Origin: a bacterium
GTDB taxonomy: Bacteria; Pseudomonadota; Alphaproteobacteria; Sphingomonadales; Sphingomonadaceae
Length of the DNA: 64,000 bases
Assembly (NCBI GenBank): GCA_030824575.1
Contig: JAVBXL010000223.1
Location: 62,001-126,000, forward strand
Reading direction: 5' to 3'
The notes beneath the pieces were generated by a model. That model searched no databases. It was not told the origin of the DNA and worked only from the letters and a program-made list of their open reading frames with translations. Positions 17,685 to 25,762 of this stretch are shown one piece after another; position 1 is the first letter of the stretch, and each line of letters begins with the position of its first letter. The position numbers were made by a program, and so were the translations under genes.

Positions 17685-18914
17685 TCAGCTATCGCCCGCA
17701 ATCGCCCCCGCCCATTGCATCACGCGACGGGTGTCGGCCTTGCCGGTCAGGGCATAGGCCATCGCGCCGGCTTCCCAGTAAGCGACGACCTCGCCCTGCT
17801 GTCGGGCGATCAGCGGCGTGCCCTCCGCCGGGGTTTCCGCGCGATCAGCAAAGAGGGAGAGCGCCTCGCCCTGCGGCGTCAGCAGCGACATGGCGATGGC
17901 CGGGCTGTCGGTGGTCGGGAAGAGCTGGACATCGGTCACGCGCCAGCCTGTAGGCAAAGCGGGCAGGATGATGCCGGTGGAGCGTTCGATCTCCCGCGCG
18001 TCAAACGTCGCGCTCTCTACCTGGGAGGCCATGGTCTGGCGCAGCAGGCCAGTGCGGCGGGAGGCGGCGGCTTCGTCAAGGAAAGTGCTGGCCTGGGCGG
18101 TCTGGGGGAACTCGCCCAGTGCCCCGCGGGCGATCCAGCCAGTGGCGAGCAGCGCGGCGATGACGGCCGCGCGCCCGACATGACGCCAGCTACGGCTGGC
18201 GTCATGGTCATTGGCGACCGGCAGGCGGGTGTCGCGGCGGCGGCCGACCAGCGTCCCCTTGGCCCCGTCCTTGACCAGGCGGAAATCGATATGCGGCCAG
18301 CGTTGCCGCCAGCGCCGCGCCACCAGCCGTTCGCCGGGGCGGGCGGCATCGTCCAGCAGGACCACGCCGTCGGGCGACAGGCGCGCGAACAGGCTGTCGG
18401 CCGCGCCGCGCACCAGCGGGTGAACGCTCCAGGGCGGACCGTCTATGATGATGAGGTCGATTTGATCGGGCAGCGTGTCGATCGCGTACCAGCGGCCCGG
18501 CCAGTCGGCGCTCTCATGGGTCAAGGGCGCGTGGCGGATATCCACATCGAGCGCGTGGTCGGCGAGCCATTGGCGGGTCGCATCGACAAAGCCGCCATGC
18601 TGGTCGAAACTGTGCAGCCGCCCGCCGCCATGTAATTGCAGCGCGCGGGCGGAGATGAGGGAGGAGGCGCCCGCCCCCAGTTCCACCACATGCACAGGGC
18701 GCAGCCGGGCGATTTCGCGCACGATATGGCGCAGGAAGCCGACATCGGCCTTCCAACTGCCCAGATGCGGCAGCGCGTCATGCGGCAATCCCAATTCGTC
18801 CAGCAGCGCCCGCTTGTCTGCCGGGCGACCGCCCGACAGGCTGGCGAGCAGCCAGGGCCAGCCGATCGCACCGAAACCGATGCGCCACACCATGTCCGAC
18901 AGGCGGCGGGCCAT
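17685..18914 (-). CDS. Methyltransferase-like domain fused to a membrane-anchored anti-sigma-like domain
   Basis: A 410-residue two-part protein. Residues about 45-235 look like a class I SAM methyltransferase (VHVVELGAGASSLISARAL, then DLIIIDGPPWSVHPLVRGA and DGVVLLDDAARPGER). A membrane helix (about 245-265, AAVIAALLATGWIARGAL) leads to a C-terminal domain of about 135 residues (REIERSTGIILPALPTGWRVTDVQLFPTTDSPAIAMSLLTPQGEALSLFA...VAYWEAGAMAYALTG). From memory that domain resembles the periplasmic part of proteobacterial transmembrane anti-sigma factors. The usual anti-sigma N-terminal domain and a neighbouring sigma gene are absent. Start 18914 has GGAG 8-9 bp upstream; the track start at 19049 is unconserved. 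Confidence 0.75.
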   Translation of the reverse strand: MARRLSDMVWRIGFGAIGWPWLLASLSGGRPADKRALLDELGLPHDALPHLGSWKADVGFLRHIVREIARLRPVHVVELGAGASSLISARALQLHGGGRLHSFDQHGGFVDATRQWLADHALDVDIRHAPLTHESADWPGRWYAIDTLPDQIDLIIIDGPPWSVHPLVRGAADSLFARLSPDGVVLLDDAARPGERLVARRWRQRWPHIDFRLVKDGAKGTLVGRRRDTRLPVANDHDASRSWRHVGRAAVIAALLATGWIARGALGEFPQTAQASTFLDEAAASRRTGLLRQTMASQVESATFDAREIERSTGIILPALPTGWRVTDVQLFPTTDSPAIAMSLLTPQGEALSLFADRAETPAEGTPLIARQQGEVVAYWEAGAMAYALTGKADTRRVMQWAGAIAGDS

Positions 18915-19080
18915 GTCGCTGTCTCCATGGCCCGCTTCGGTCAGGGGGAGAAGGCCGGTGAGGTCACGGGATGTCACTGTAAAAACATGCTCCTTATGGG
19001 ATCGCCGGACTATGCCGCTCATCCTGTTTCGCGCATATGACAGCGTCACAGATCGTCAATGGATGACGCAGGGAAGGCCG

Positions 19081-20058
19081 ATGACCCGTATAATTTCCGC
19101 GACAGTCGAACGGTGGCCGGTGGCGGGCGCCTTCGTCATCAGCCGCGGGGCCAAGACCCATGTCGATGTCATCGTCTGCACCGTGAGCGACGGTATGCAC
19201 GAAGGGCGCGGCGAGGGGACGGCCATCTATTATGAGGGCGAAAGCGCGGACGGCTGCGTCGCGGCGCTCCATGCCTATGCCGGGCCGCTGGAGCGGGCGG
19301 CTTTGTTGACCCATATGCCGCGCGGCGCGGCGCGCAACGCGCTGGACTGCGCGTTGTGGGATCTGGAGGCCAAGCAGGCCGGCGCGCCGGTGTGGCAACT
19401 GGCCGGCCTGGATGCGCCCGCGCCCTTGCCAAGCGCCTTCACCATCAGCCTGGGCGAGGCGGCGAAGATGGAGGCGGATGCCAGGGCCGCAGCGGCGCGC
19501 GGCTTTGCCCTGCTGAAATGCAAGCTGACCGGCGAGGGCGACCGGGCGCGCATCGCGGCGGTGCGGGCGGGCGCGCCGGACGCCCGGCTGATCGTCGACG
19601 CCAATGAAAGCTGGCACGACATGGACATTGCGGCGGAAGCGGCGGCGCTGGCGGCGCTGGGCGTCGAGATGGTCGAACAGCCGGTGATCCATGGGCAGGA
19701 AGCGCGGTTGGCGAGGGTACGCGCGCCATTGCCGCTCTGCGCCGACGAAAGTTGCCATACGCGCGCCGATCTCGACCGGCTGGGCGATTTCGACGCGGTC
19801 AATATCAAGCTGGACAAGGCAGGCGGGCTGACCGAGGCGCTGGCGCTGGCGCAGGACGCGCGGGCGCGCGGTTTTCGCATCATGGTCGGCTGTATGCTCG
19901 GCACGTCGCTGGGCATCGCGCCCGCCGCTCTGGTGGCGCAGGGGGCGGACTGGATCGACCTGGACGGCGCGCTGCTGCTGGCGGAGGACCGGCAGGGCGG
20001 GTTGGCGCTGCGGGATGGGCTGTTGCAGCCGGGTTCGTTGTGGGGCGGTGGTCGATAA
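19081..20058 (+). CDS. Dipeptide (L-Ala-D/L-Glu) epimerase, enolase superfamily
   Basis: Probable L-Ala-D/L-Glu epimerase of muropeptide recycling. The enolase-superfamily catalytic set is visible: KxK in LLKCKL, metal ligands in IVDANESW, VEQPV and CADES, and the second-side lysine in NIKLDKAGG. At 325 aa it is the usual size. ATG 19081 follows GGGAAGG by 6 bp; the track frame from 18475 is antisense to the fusion gene. Specificity within the dipeptide epimerases cannot be read from sequence alone. Confidence 0.9.
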   Translation: MTRIISATVERWPVAGAFVISRGAKTHVDVIVCTVSDGMHEGRGEGTAIYYEGESADGCVAALHAYAGPLERAALLTHMPRGAARNALDCALWDLEAKQAGAPVWQLAGLDAPAPLPSAFTISLGEAAKMEADARAAAARGFALLKCKLTGEGDRARIAAVRAGAPDARLIVDANESWHDMDIAAEAAALAALGVEMVEQPVIHGQEARLARVRAPLPLCADESCHTRADLDRLGDFDAVNIKLDKAGGLTEALALAQDARARGFRIMVGCMLGTSLGIAPAALVAQGADWIDLDGALLLAEDRQGGLALRDGLLQPGSLWGGGR

Positions 20059-20188
20059 CCGAGCGGCAGACTGGCCTGCGGATGGCGCGGAAGGGTGGAA
20101 AGCGGACAGTCAGTTTTTGGGGAGATGACCGGCGATAGCTGACCTTACGCGGTAAAAAATCATTCGGCATAATCGCCCAATTGCAGAC

Positions 20189-20428
20189 CTAGCTAGGACG
20201 GTAGAGTTCAAGCGTGCAAAAGATTAGCCCGCAAACTGTTCCGACAACTCCGGCGATGCGAAGGCGCTTCGGATCACGCAACCAAGGGTAGGCTTGGTAG
20301 CTGCGCTGTTCCTCAAAGAACTCGTCGTCACCCTTAGCAATCCGGGTTTCAACGGTCTGCGCTCGCTTGTGTGGCCACAGGGCCAGCGAGAGGCAGCTTA
20401 GCGTCATAACGATACCGTAGATCAGCAA
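20189..20428 (-). CDS. Small two-helix membrane protein
   Basis: A short hypothetical protein with two hydrophobic segments (LIYGIVMTLSCLSLALWP and IAGVVGTVCGLIFCTLELYRP) flanking a charged loop (KGDDEFFEEQRSYQAYPWLRDPKRL). The open frame runs back to a TTG at 20482. The TTG at 20428 is preferred because GAAGGGGG lies about 7 bp upstream and it places the first helix at the N-terminus (79 aa). Function unknown. Its codon use is less GC-biased than the neighbours. Confidence 0.6.
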   Translation of the reverse strand: MLIYGIVMTLSCLSLALWPHKRAQTVETRIAKGDDEFFEEQRSYQAYPWLRDPKRLRIAGVVGTVCGLIFCTLELYRPS

Positions 20429-20624
20429 AATAACGCCCCCTTCAGACGCACGAACCTTACATGGCCAACGGCAGCTAACCAACGGATTTTGTCATTCAGT
20501 CTTCGACCTACCATGAGAATGAGCGGCCAGTCTGGGGATGCTTATGATCACGACCGAACGGCAATTTCTGGCCGCTTGCGGTAACTCGACTCGCTCCACC
20601 CAATACCGCCTATCCGGTCCACCC

Positions 20625-21788
20625 TCAGCCTTGCTCCCCGACCGACCGCACCGGCTGCACTTCCGCATAAGGCATGATTGCCTTCCCGTCCGGCCCCGCG
20701 GTGATGCTGGTCTGCGTCGGATAGGCGAACTCGATCCCTTCGGCGTTGAAGCGTTTCCAGATGGCGAGGCCGATGCGGTGCCGCATTTCGAAATAGTCGT
20801 GATGGTCGGGATCGGGCACGTCGAAATTGAGCTGATAGTCCAGGCTGCTGGCACCAAAGGCGATGATTCCGGCATTGACGAAGATCAGTCCTTCGGCTTC
20901 TACAATCTCTTCAAGGATGGCCGGGATCGCTTCCGCCTTCGCCTCGTCGGTCTGGTAGATGATGCCGATGGCGTAGGTGACGCGGCGCTGGGTCAGCGTT
21001 TGCAGGCTGGTGATTTCCTTTTGCAGCAGATTGGCGTTGGACACGACCTTGCGCTCGCCGGACATGGCGCGCAGGCGGGTGCTTTTGAGGCCGATCCGCT
21101 CGACCCGCGCGGTCGTCTGATCGAACTGGATGATCTCGCCGCGGCGGAACGGCTTGTCGAAGATGATCGAGAGCGCGGCGAACAGGTCGGAGAAGATGCC
21201 TTGTGCGGCGAGGCCGATGGCGATGCCGCCAATGCCCAGACCCGCGACCAGGCCAGTGACGTTGACGCCCAGATTGTCGAGCACCACGATCGTCGCGATC
21301 GCGAACAGGGCGAAGCTGACCAGCACGCGGATGAGGCCCATGGCGTTGGCCAGCGTCTCGCCTCCGCCATCCTCCGCCAGCGTCTTGCGCTCGATGAGGC
21401 CCAGGATGATTTCCCGCGCCCACAGTGCGGCCTGCAGCACGGTGGCGATGGTGAAGAGGAAGCCGATGGTCTTGGCCAGCGCGGGCGGCGCGTCGGCATA
21501 GCCCACGACCAGCCGGGCGGCGACCAGCACCATGAAATAATGGGTGGTGCGCGCCGCCGCGCGGCCCAGAACATTGGTATAGCCCAGCGGATCGCCGCGA
21601 TGGCCCTTGTGCCTCTTGCCCAGTTCGCGCAGCGCGGTCAGCGCCAGATAGATGAGGACGGCCGCGCCGATCGCGATCAGGATCTGGACATAATGGACCT
21701 GGAACCAGGCGATTGTGGAGTCCCACATTGCACGCAGATTGGGTGCCTGCACCGTAATGGCGGGGGCGGGGTCTTTTGTATCGGCCAT
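20625..21788 (-). CDS. Small-conductance mechanosensitive channel (MscS family)
   Basis: Inner-membrane tension-gated channel that releases solutes after osmotic downshock. Five hydrophobic helices lead to the pore-lining segment VTGLVAGLGIGGIAIGLAAQGIFSDLFAALSII, followed by the beta domain (FDKPFRRGEIIQFDQTTARVERIGLKSTRLR) and a C-terminal alpha/beta domain. Length is 387 aa. It lies 27 bp downstream of the topoisomerase IB gene and is probably in the same transcript, which would place it under the stress promoter proposed there. Confidence 0.92.
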   Translation of the reverse strand: MADTKDPAPAITVQAPNLRAMWDSTIAWFQVHYVQILIAIGAAVLIYLALTALRELGKRHKGHRGDPLGYTNVLGRAAARTTHYFMVLVAARLVVGYADAPPALAKTIGFLFTIATVLQAALWAREIILGLIERKTLAEDGGGETLANAMGLIRVLVSFALFAIATIVVLDNLGVNVTGLVAGLGIGGIAIGLAAQGIFSDLFAALSIIFDKPFRRGEIIQFDQTTARVERIGLKSTRLRAMSGERKVVSNANLLQKEITSLQTLTQRRVTYAIGIIYQTDEAKAEAIPAILEEIVEAEGLIFVNAGIIAFGASSLDYQLNFDVPDPDHHDYFEMRHRIGLAIWKRFNAEGIEFAYPTQTSITAGPDGKAIMPYAEVQPVRSVGEQG

Positions 21789-21815
21789 GCTATTCCGTTT
21801 TAATAGTTTAGCGGA

Positions 21816-22823
21816 TCAAGCCGCCACTGCTAACGGCGTGCAATCCGCGATCCCGTCGAGAAATGCAATCAGGCCGCGCTCTCCGCGCGATAGATAGCGC
21901 GTCTGACGCGGCAGGCGAAGCCCTTCCCGCCAGGCATCCTGCCCGTCCTTGCACAGCGCCAGCAAAGCGGGATGGACATAACTTTTACGGCTGATCGCCG
22001 GCGTGTTGCCCAGCGCCTGCGCCACCGGTTCGAGCAATTGCTTCAAGGAGACATGCCCCGCCGCCAGCGTTTCGAAGGCGATGGTGGACGCGCCCCAGGT
22101 GCGGAAATGCTTGGCGGTGAAGGGGCCGCCCATGGCGTCGGCGATATAGGCGTTGACGTCGCTCGACGTGATCGGCCGGGCGTCGCCATCCTCGTCCAGA
22201 TATTGGAACAGATGCTGGCCGGGCAAATCCTGCACCTGTCGCACGAAGCGGAGGAGGCGGGTGTCGGTGATGGTGAGTTGCTGCTCCTTGCCCGATTTGG
22301 CGCGGTAACGCAGCGTCAGCGACTTGCCGGACAGGTCGACATGGCGGCGGCGCAGCGTGGTCGCGCCGAAACTTTTGTTGGTCGTCGCATAATGTTCGTT
22401 GCCCACGCGCAACTTGCCCAGGTCGAGCAGGCGGACGACGGCGGCGATCGTGCGGTCCTTGCGCAGGCCGCGGCGCGACAGATCGGCCTCCAGCCGCGCG
22501 CGCAGTTTGGGCAGGGCGCGGCCGAAATCCGGGCAACCGGCATATTTCTCCGCGTCCCGTGCGGCTCGGAAATCAGGATGATAGCGATATTGTTTCCGGC
22601 CGCGATCGTCATAGCCGGTCGCCTGGATATGGCCCAGGCCCGACGGGCAATACCAGCAATCGACATAAGCGGGCGGCAGGGCGATCGCGTTCAGCCGGTC
22701 GATTTCGTCCCGGTCGGTGATGCGGTTACCATCGACGTCATAATAGGCCCAGCCGCGTTTGAGCCTGCGCCGGGTGATGCCAGGCGTGGCGTCATCGGTG
22801 GCGGTGATCGGGGGTTGGGCCAT
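21816..22823 (-). CDS. Bacterial DNA topoisomerase IB
   Basis: Poxvirus-like type IB topoisomerase, 335 aa, which relaxes supercoils through a 3'-phosphotyrosine intermediate. Family marks include GRKQYRYHPDFR, the catalytic region KLRVGNEHYATTNKSFGATTLRRRHV, and the catalytic Tyr in ISRKSYVHPALL. ATG 22823 is used. From memory, in alphaproteobacteria this gene often belongs to the general stress regulon, which fits the GGAAC promoter upstream. It heads an operon with mscS. Confidence 0.93.
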   Translation of the reverse strand: MAQPPITATDDATPGITRRRLKRGWAYYDVDGNRITDRDEIDRLNAIALPPAYVDCWYCPSGLGHIQATGYDDRGRKQYRYHPDFRAARDAEKYAGCPDFGRALPKLRARLEADLSRRGLRKDRTIAAVVRLLDLGKLRVGNEHYATTNKSFGATTLRRRHVDLSGKSLTLRYRAKSGKEQQLTITDTRLLRFVRQVQDLPGQHLFQYLDEDGDARPITSSDVNAYIADAMGGPFTAKHFRTWGASTIAFETLAAGHVSLKQLLEPVAQALGNTPAISRKSYVHPALLALCKDGQDAWREGLRLPRQTRYLSRGERGLIAFLDGIADCTPLAVAA

Positions 22824-22861
22824 CTATCCTGCTCGTTATCTTATTGTTGATGAAGCCCGAA

Positions 22862-22887
22862 AACCCGCTGTTCGTCGCTTTCGTTCC
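22862..22887 (-). promoter_or_regulatory. Possible general-stress (EcfG-type) promoter of the topoisomerase IB gene
   Basis: On the minus strand GGAAC (22887-22883) is followed after 17 bp by GGTT (22865-22862), close to the EcfG consensus GGAAC-N16/17-CGTT. The -10 lies about 40 bp upstream of the topoisomerase ATG. The first -10 base differs from consensus. Confidence 0.4.
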
Positions 22888-22944
22888 GCAACTTCTCCCG
22901 CCGCTGCCCGTTAGGACAAGCCAGCCCCCAAGAAGGAAAATTCC

Positions 22945-23499
22945 ATGCCCGCCATCGCAGAAAGCCGCATCCTGATCATCGCGACCGACGGGTTCGAACA
23001 GTCCGAACTGTTCGATCCGCGCCAGGCCCTGATCGACGCGGGGGCGGAGGTCGTACTCGCTTCGCCCGATACGAAGCCCATTCAAGGCATGAAGCATGAC
23101 GAGAAGGGTGATACGATCACGCCCGAAATCACGCTGGAGGCGGTGAAGATCGCGGAATATGATGGCCTGATCCTGCCGGGCGGGGTGGCCAATCCCGATA
23201 CGCTGCGGATGAACGAGAAGGCGGTGGCGCTCATCCGCGCCTTCGTCGAATCAGGCAAGCCCGTGGCGGCCATCTGCCATGCGCCTTGGCTGCTTGTGGA
23301 GGCGGACGTGGTGCGCGGGAAGACGGTCACCAGCTGGCCGTCGGTGCGCACCGACCTCGCCAATGCCGGTGGTCAGGTAGTCGACCAGCCGGTGGCGATC
23401 GACGGCAACATCATCACCAGCCGCAATCCCGACGACATTCCCGCCTTTGTCGATGCGTTCAAGGCAGCGGTGAGCGAATCGCAGACGGTCGCAGCCTGA
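22945..23499 (+). CDS. DJ-1/PfpI family protein
   Basis: A 184-residue cytoplasmic protein of the PfpI/DJ-1 class-I-glutamine-amidotransferase-like fold. The nucleophile elbow is AAICHAPWLLVEA (Cys-His), with the conserved early Glu in ATDGFEQSELFDPR. Relatives act as deglycases or proteases of disputed activity; stress protection is the usual proposal. An AAGGA SD lies before ATG 22945. It is divergent from the topoisomerase gene. Its 3' end overlaps the convergent membrane-protein gene by 41 bp. Confidence 0.9.
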   Translation: MPAIAESRILIIATDGFEQSELFDPRQALIDAGAEVVLASPDTKPIQGMKHDEKGDTITPEITLEAVKIAEYDGLILPGGVANPDTLRMNEKAVALIRAFVESGKPVAAICHAPWLLVEADVVRGKTVTSWPSVRTDLANAGGQVVDQPVAIDGNIITSRNPDDIPAFVDAFKAAVSESQTVAA

Positions 23500-24166
23500 G
23501 CGGCGGGATACCCAGACGCCAGGGCGTGACCGTGCGGCGGAGCAGCGAGAGATAAGCCAGCGTCCATGCCGCGCAGACGGTAAGCGTCGGCGCAGCAAAA
23601 GCCACGGTGCCGGGAACGAAGACGGCGGCGGCGGCAGCGGCGATGCTGCCGCCCAGCACGACCGCCAGGGCGCGCGGCTCCCCATCGGGGCCGCGCAGCC
23701 AGACCATCGCGGCAGTCACGCCGGTTAGGAAGCTGAGTATCAGGTGCAGCGTGGCCGGACCCGGCAGGCCGAGCGCGGCGATCAGCAGCGTGAGGATCGC
23801 CGCCGCTGATGCCAGCGGAACCCGGCCGAGCAGCCGGGTGGTCAGCGGATAGGCGAGCAGTTCACAGGCCAGCGCGGTCAGCAGGATAGCGATAGCCAGG
23901 TCGGCATGACCGGCGATCAGGGCGACCACCGCGGCCGCGCCCCAGCGGATGAGGCGGGTGGGTGCCATCAGGATATGGCTGACCCACTCCCGCGCGCCAG
24001 GCCGCGGAGTGAAACGGCGATCGGCAAGTCGCAACTGGAAACCGCCGACCAGCAGCAAGGCGTCGATGCCCCAGGGCAGCAGGCCCGGCGCCTGCCATGA
24101 ACAGGCGAGCAACAGGCCAAGCAGCAGGCCGTGGGCGAGCCCCAACAGGCGCAAATCCCCTCTCAT
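23459..24166 (-). CDS. Multi-pass membrane protein linked to the O-glycosylation ligase
   Basis: A 235-residue hydrophobic protein with about six predicted helices. No family is recognised. The start at 24166 is well supported because its ATG overlaps the stop of the upstream ligase gene as ATGA, so the track start at 24373 is too long. The last ~20 residues (RLGIPPLRLRPSAIRSPLP) overlap the 3' end of the convergent pfpI gene and look unconserved. Translational coupling suggests a role in the same envelope-glycan process. Confidence 0.65.
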   Translation of the reverse strand: MRGDLRLLGLAHGLLLGLLLACSWQAPGLLPWGIDALLLVGGFQLRLADRRFTPRPGAREWVSHILMAPTRLIRWGAAAVVALIAGHADLAIAILLTALACELLAYPLTTRLLGRVPLASAAAILTLLIAALGLPGPATLHLILSFLTGVTAAMVWLRGPDGEPRALAVVLGGSIAAAAAAVFVPGTVAFAAPTLTVCAAWTLAYLSLLRRTVTPWRLGIPPLRLRPSAIRSPLP

Positions 24167-25527
24167 GCCGGAAGGCCGTGCCGCGCGGCGAGCGTGGCGG
24201 CCAGATCGCGCTTCGCCGCGTCCTTGCGCAGGCGGGTGACATAGGTGTCCAGACCGATCTGAAGCGCGAGCATCATGAAGATGAAGGGTTGATAGGCGAT
24301 GCCCACAAACAGCGATCCGATCATATAGATGACATGGCCCTGTTGCAGGGCCGATGCGAAGGGCGAGATCCAAGCTTCGTCCGGGCCGTCTCTTTTGCGA
24401 TAGGTGCGGCGGATCATTTCGGTGCGGATGAAGCAGATGCCATGGATCAGTGCCCAGATGAAGAAACCGAAATAGCCCTGTTCGCCCAGCATCTCGAAAT
24501 AGGCGCTGTGATAGGCGCGGCCCTTGTCGGTGACGATGCGCCGTTCGATTCGCGCGCCGCCGCTGTCGACCACGGTGCTCTGGGCGAAATAGGTGAAGCT
24601 GTTCTGGAGATAATTGTCGAAGCCGCCGCCGCCCGGATGCTGCTTCACATAATCAAGCGTCCACATCCACACCGCGACGCGGGTGGCGGCGCTCTCGTCG
24701 CCCTGGTGATTCTCGATCGTCTCCATCCGCTGGGTGAAGCTGGCGGGAAGGAAGGGAATGGAGGCCAGCGCCGCCACGGCCAGCAGCGGGCCATAGACGA
24801 ATTTGCGCTTCGACCGCACCAGCATCATGCCGGCCAAAATGACGATGCAGACGAGGCCGGTGCGCGCTTCCGTGCCGATCGGCATCAGCATGCAGGCCAG
24901 GCACAGGGCGTAGCAGAAGCTCTTCACCTTCCAGTCCGGCGGGAAGATGGTGCCATGCTGCGAGAGCCAGAGGATCAGCGGCATCAGCGAGATGGCGACG
25001 CAGCTGATGATGGAGCCTTCATACAGGCCGCTATTATTTTCGACCATCAGGTTCAGGACGCCATAGCCGCCGCCCGACAGCGCGGTCTTCATGCCGCCAT
25101 TGATGATGATGGTGCTGGCGCAGAGAATCATGAACACGGTCAGCGCCTCGATCCGCAACCGCGTGCGCAGCGCCAGCGGCAGGAAGATGCCGGCGATGAT
25201 CGCCTTCCACACCCAATTCCATTTGGTGAGCGCTTCGGCCGGGAAATCGGCGGTCAGGGTGGTATAGCCGCAATAGGCGACCAGTATGAGCATCAGCCCC
25301 TGTCGCACCGAGAATCGGCAATCCTTCTTGTCGTCCATCACCAGCCAGGCGCCGACCATCGCGGCGAACGCCATGGCGGAAATGGGGATGGTGTTGAGCA
25401 AGAAATAGGACAGGCGCTGGGGCGAGACGATGTCGATATAGGCATAGACCGCGACCAGCAGGAACGGCCGTTTCAGGCCCATCAGGCCGAAGATTCCCAA
25501 GAAGGCGATGAAGAACAGGTCACGCAT
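24163..25527 (-). CDS. Putative O-glycosylation ligase, exosortase A system-associated (Wzy/O-antigen ligase-like)
   Basis: A 454-residue polytopic inner-membrane protein. The N-terminus (MRDLFFIAFLGIFGLMGLKRPFLLVAVYAYIDIVSPQRLSYF) matches my memory of the exosortase-A-associated O-glycosylation ligase family (TIGR03097-type). The large periplasmic loop region (ATRVAVWMWTLDYVKQHPGGGGFDNY..., AYHSAYFEMLGEQGYFGFFIW) carries the H...E pattern of O-antigen ligases/polymerases. Its product would join or transfer glycan chains outside the inner membrane. No exosortase gene is in the window. The adjacent + strand glycosyltransferase belongs to the same system. Confidence 0.82.
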   Translation of the reverse strand: MRDLFFIAFLGIFGLMGLKRPFLLVAVYAYIDIVSPQRLSYFLLNTIPISAMAFAAMVGAWLVMDDKKDCRFSVRQGLMLILVAYCGYTTLTADFPAEALTKWNWVWKAIIAGIFLPLALRTRLRIEALTVFMILCASTIIINGGMKTALSGGGYGVLNLMVENNSGLYEGSIISCVAISLMPLILWLSQHGTIFPPDWKVKSFCYALCLACMLMPIGTEARTGLVCIVILAGMMLVRSKRKFVYGPLLAVAALASIPFLPASFTQRMETIENHQGDESAATRVAVWMWTLDYVKQHPGGGGFDNYLQNSFTYFAQSTVVDSGGARIERRIVTDKGRAYHSAYFEMLGEQGYFGFFIWALIHGICFIRTEMIRRTYRKRDGPDEAWISPFASALQQGHVIYMIGSLFVGIAYQPFIFMMLALQIGLDTYVTRLRKDAAKRDLAATLAARHGLPA

Positions 25528-25657
25528 CGGCGTGCGGCTCCGACGCCGAAGGAAGCGAAGGCGGCGGGTCGCGATCCAGGTCAGCGCGCGGCAACAGCCG
25601 CCATGCGGCGAGCAGGATCACGCCATGGCTGATCAGCAGGGAGAGGGCGTCGATCAT
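25520..25657 (-). CDS. Possible 45-residue membrane peptide upstream of the ligase
   Basis: A short open frame absent from the ORF track: MIDALSLLISHGVILLAAWR, then LLPRADLDRDPPPSLPSASEPHADA. It has one hydrophobic helix and a charged tail, with strongly GC-rich third positions like real genes here. Its stop overlaps the ligase start by 8 bp, which suggests coupling. There is no good SD upstream of ATG 25657, so it may be untranslated leader. Confidence 0.4.
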   Translation of the reverse strand: MIDALSLLISHGVILLAAWRLLPRADLDRDPPPSLPSASEPHADA

Positions 25658-25762
25658 CGCGCGTCGATCATAGAGGGGGGAGTGATTCCGTTCGGCACGA
25701 TTCCCCCATAGCGAGACAGAGTTGACGGGCCGTTAAACCTTTTTCGGCAAACAGATCGGGCT

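Noticed and set aside
18475-19080. N-terminal 200 residues of the track frame for the epimerase
   Set aside because: They are antisense to the methyltransferase-fusion gene; the epimerase starts at 19081 with a good SD.
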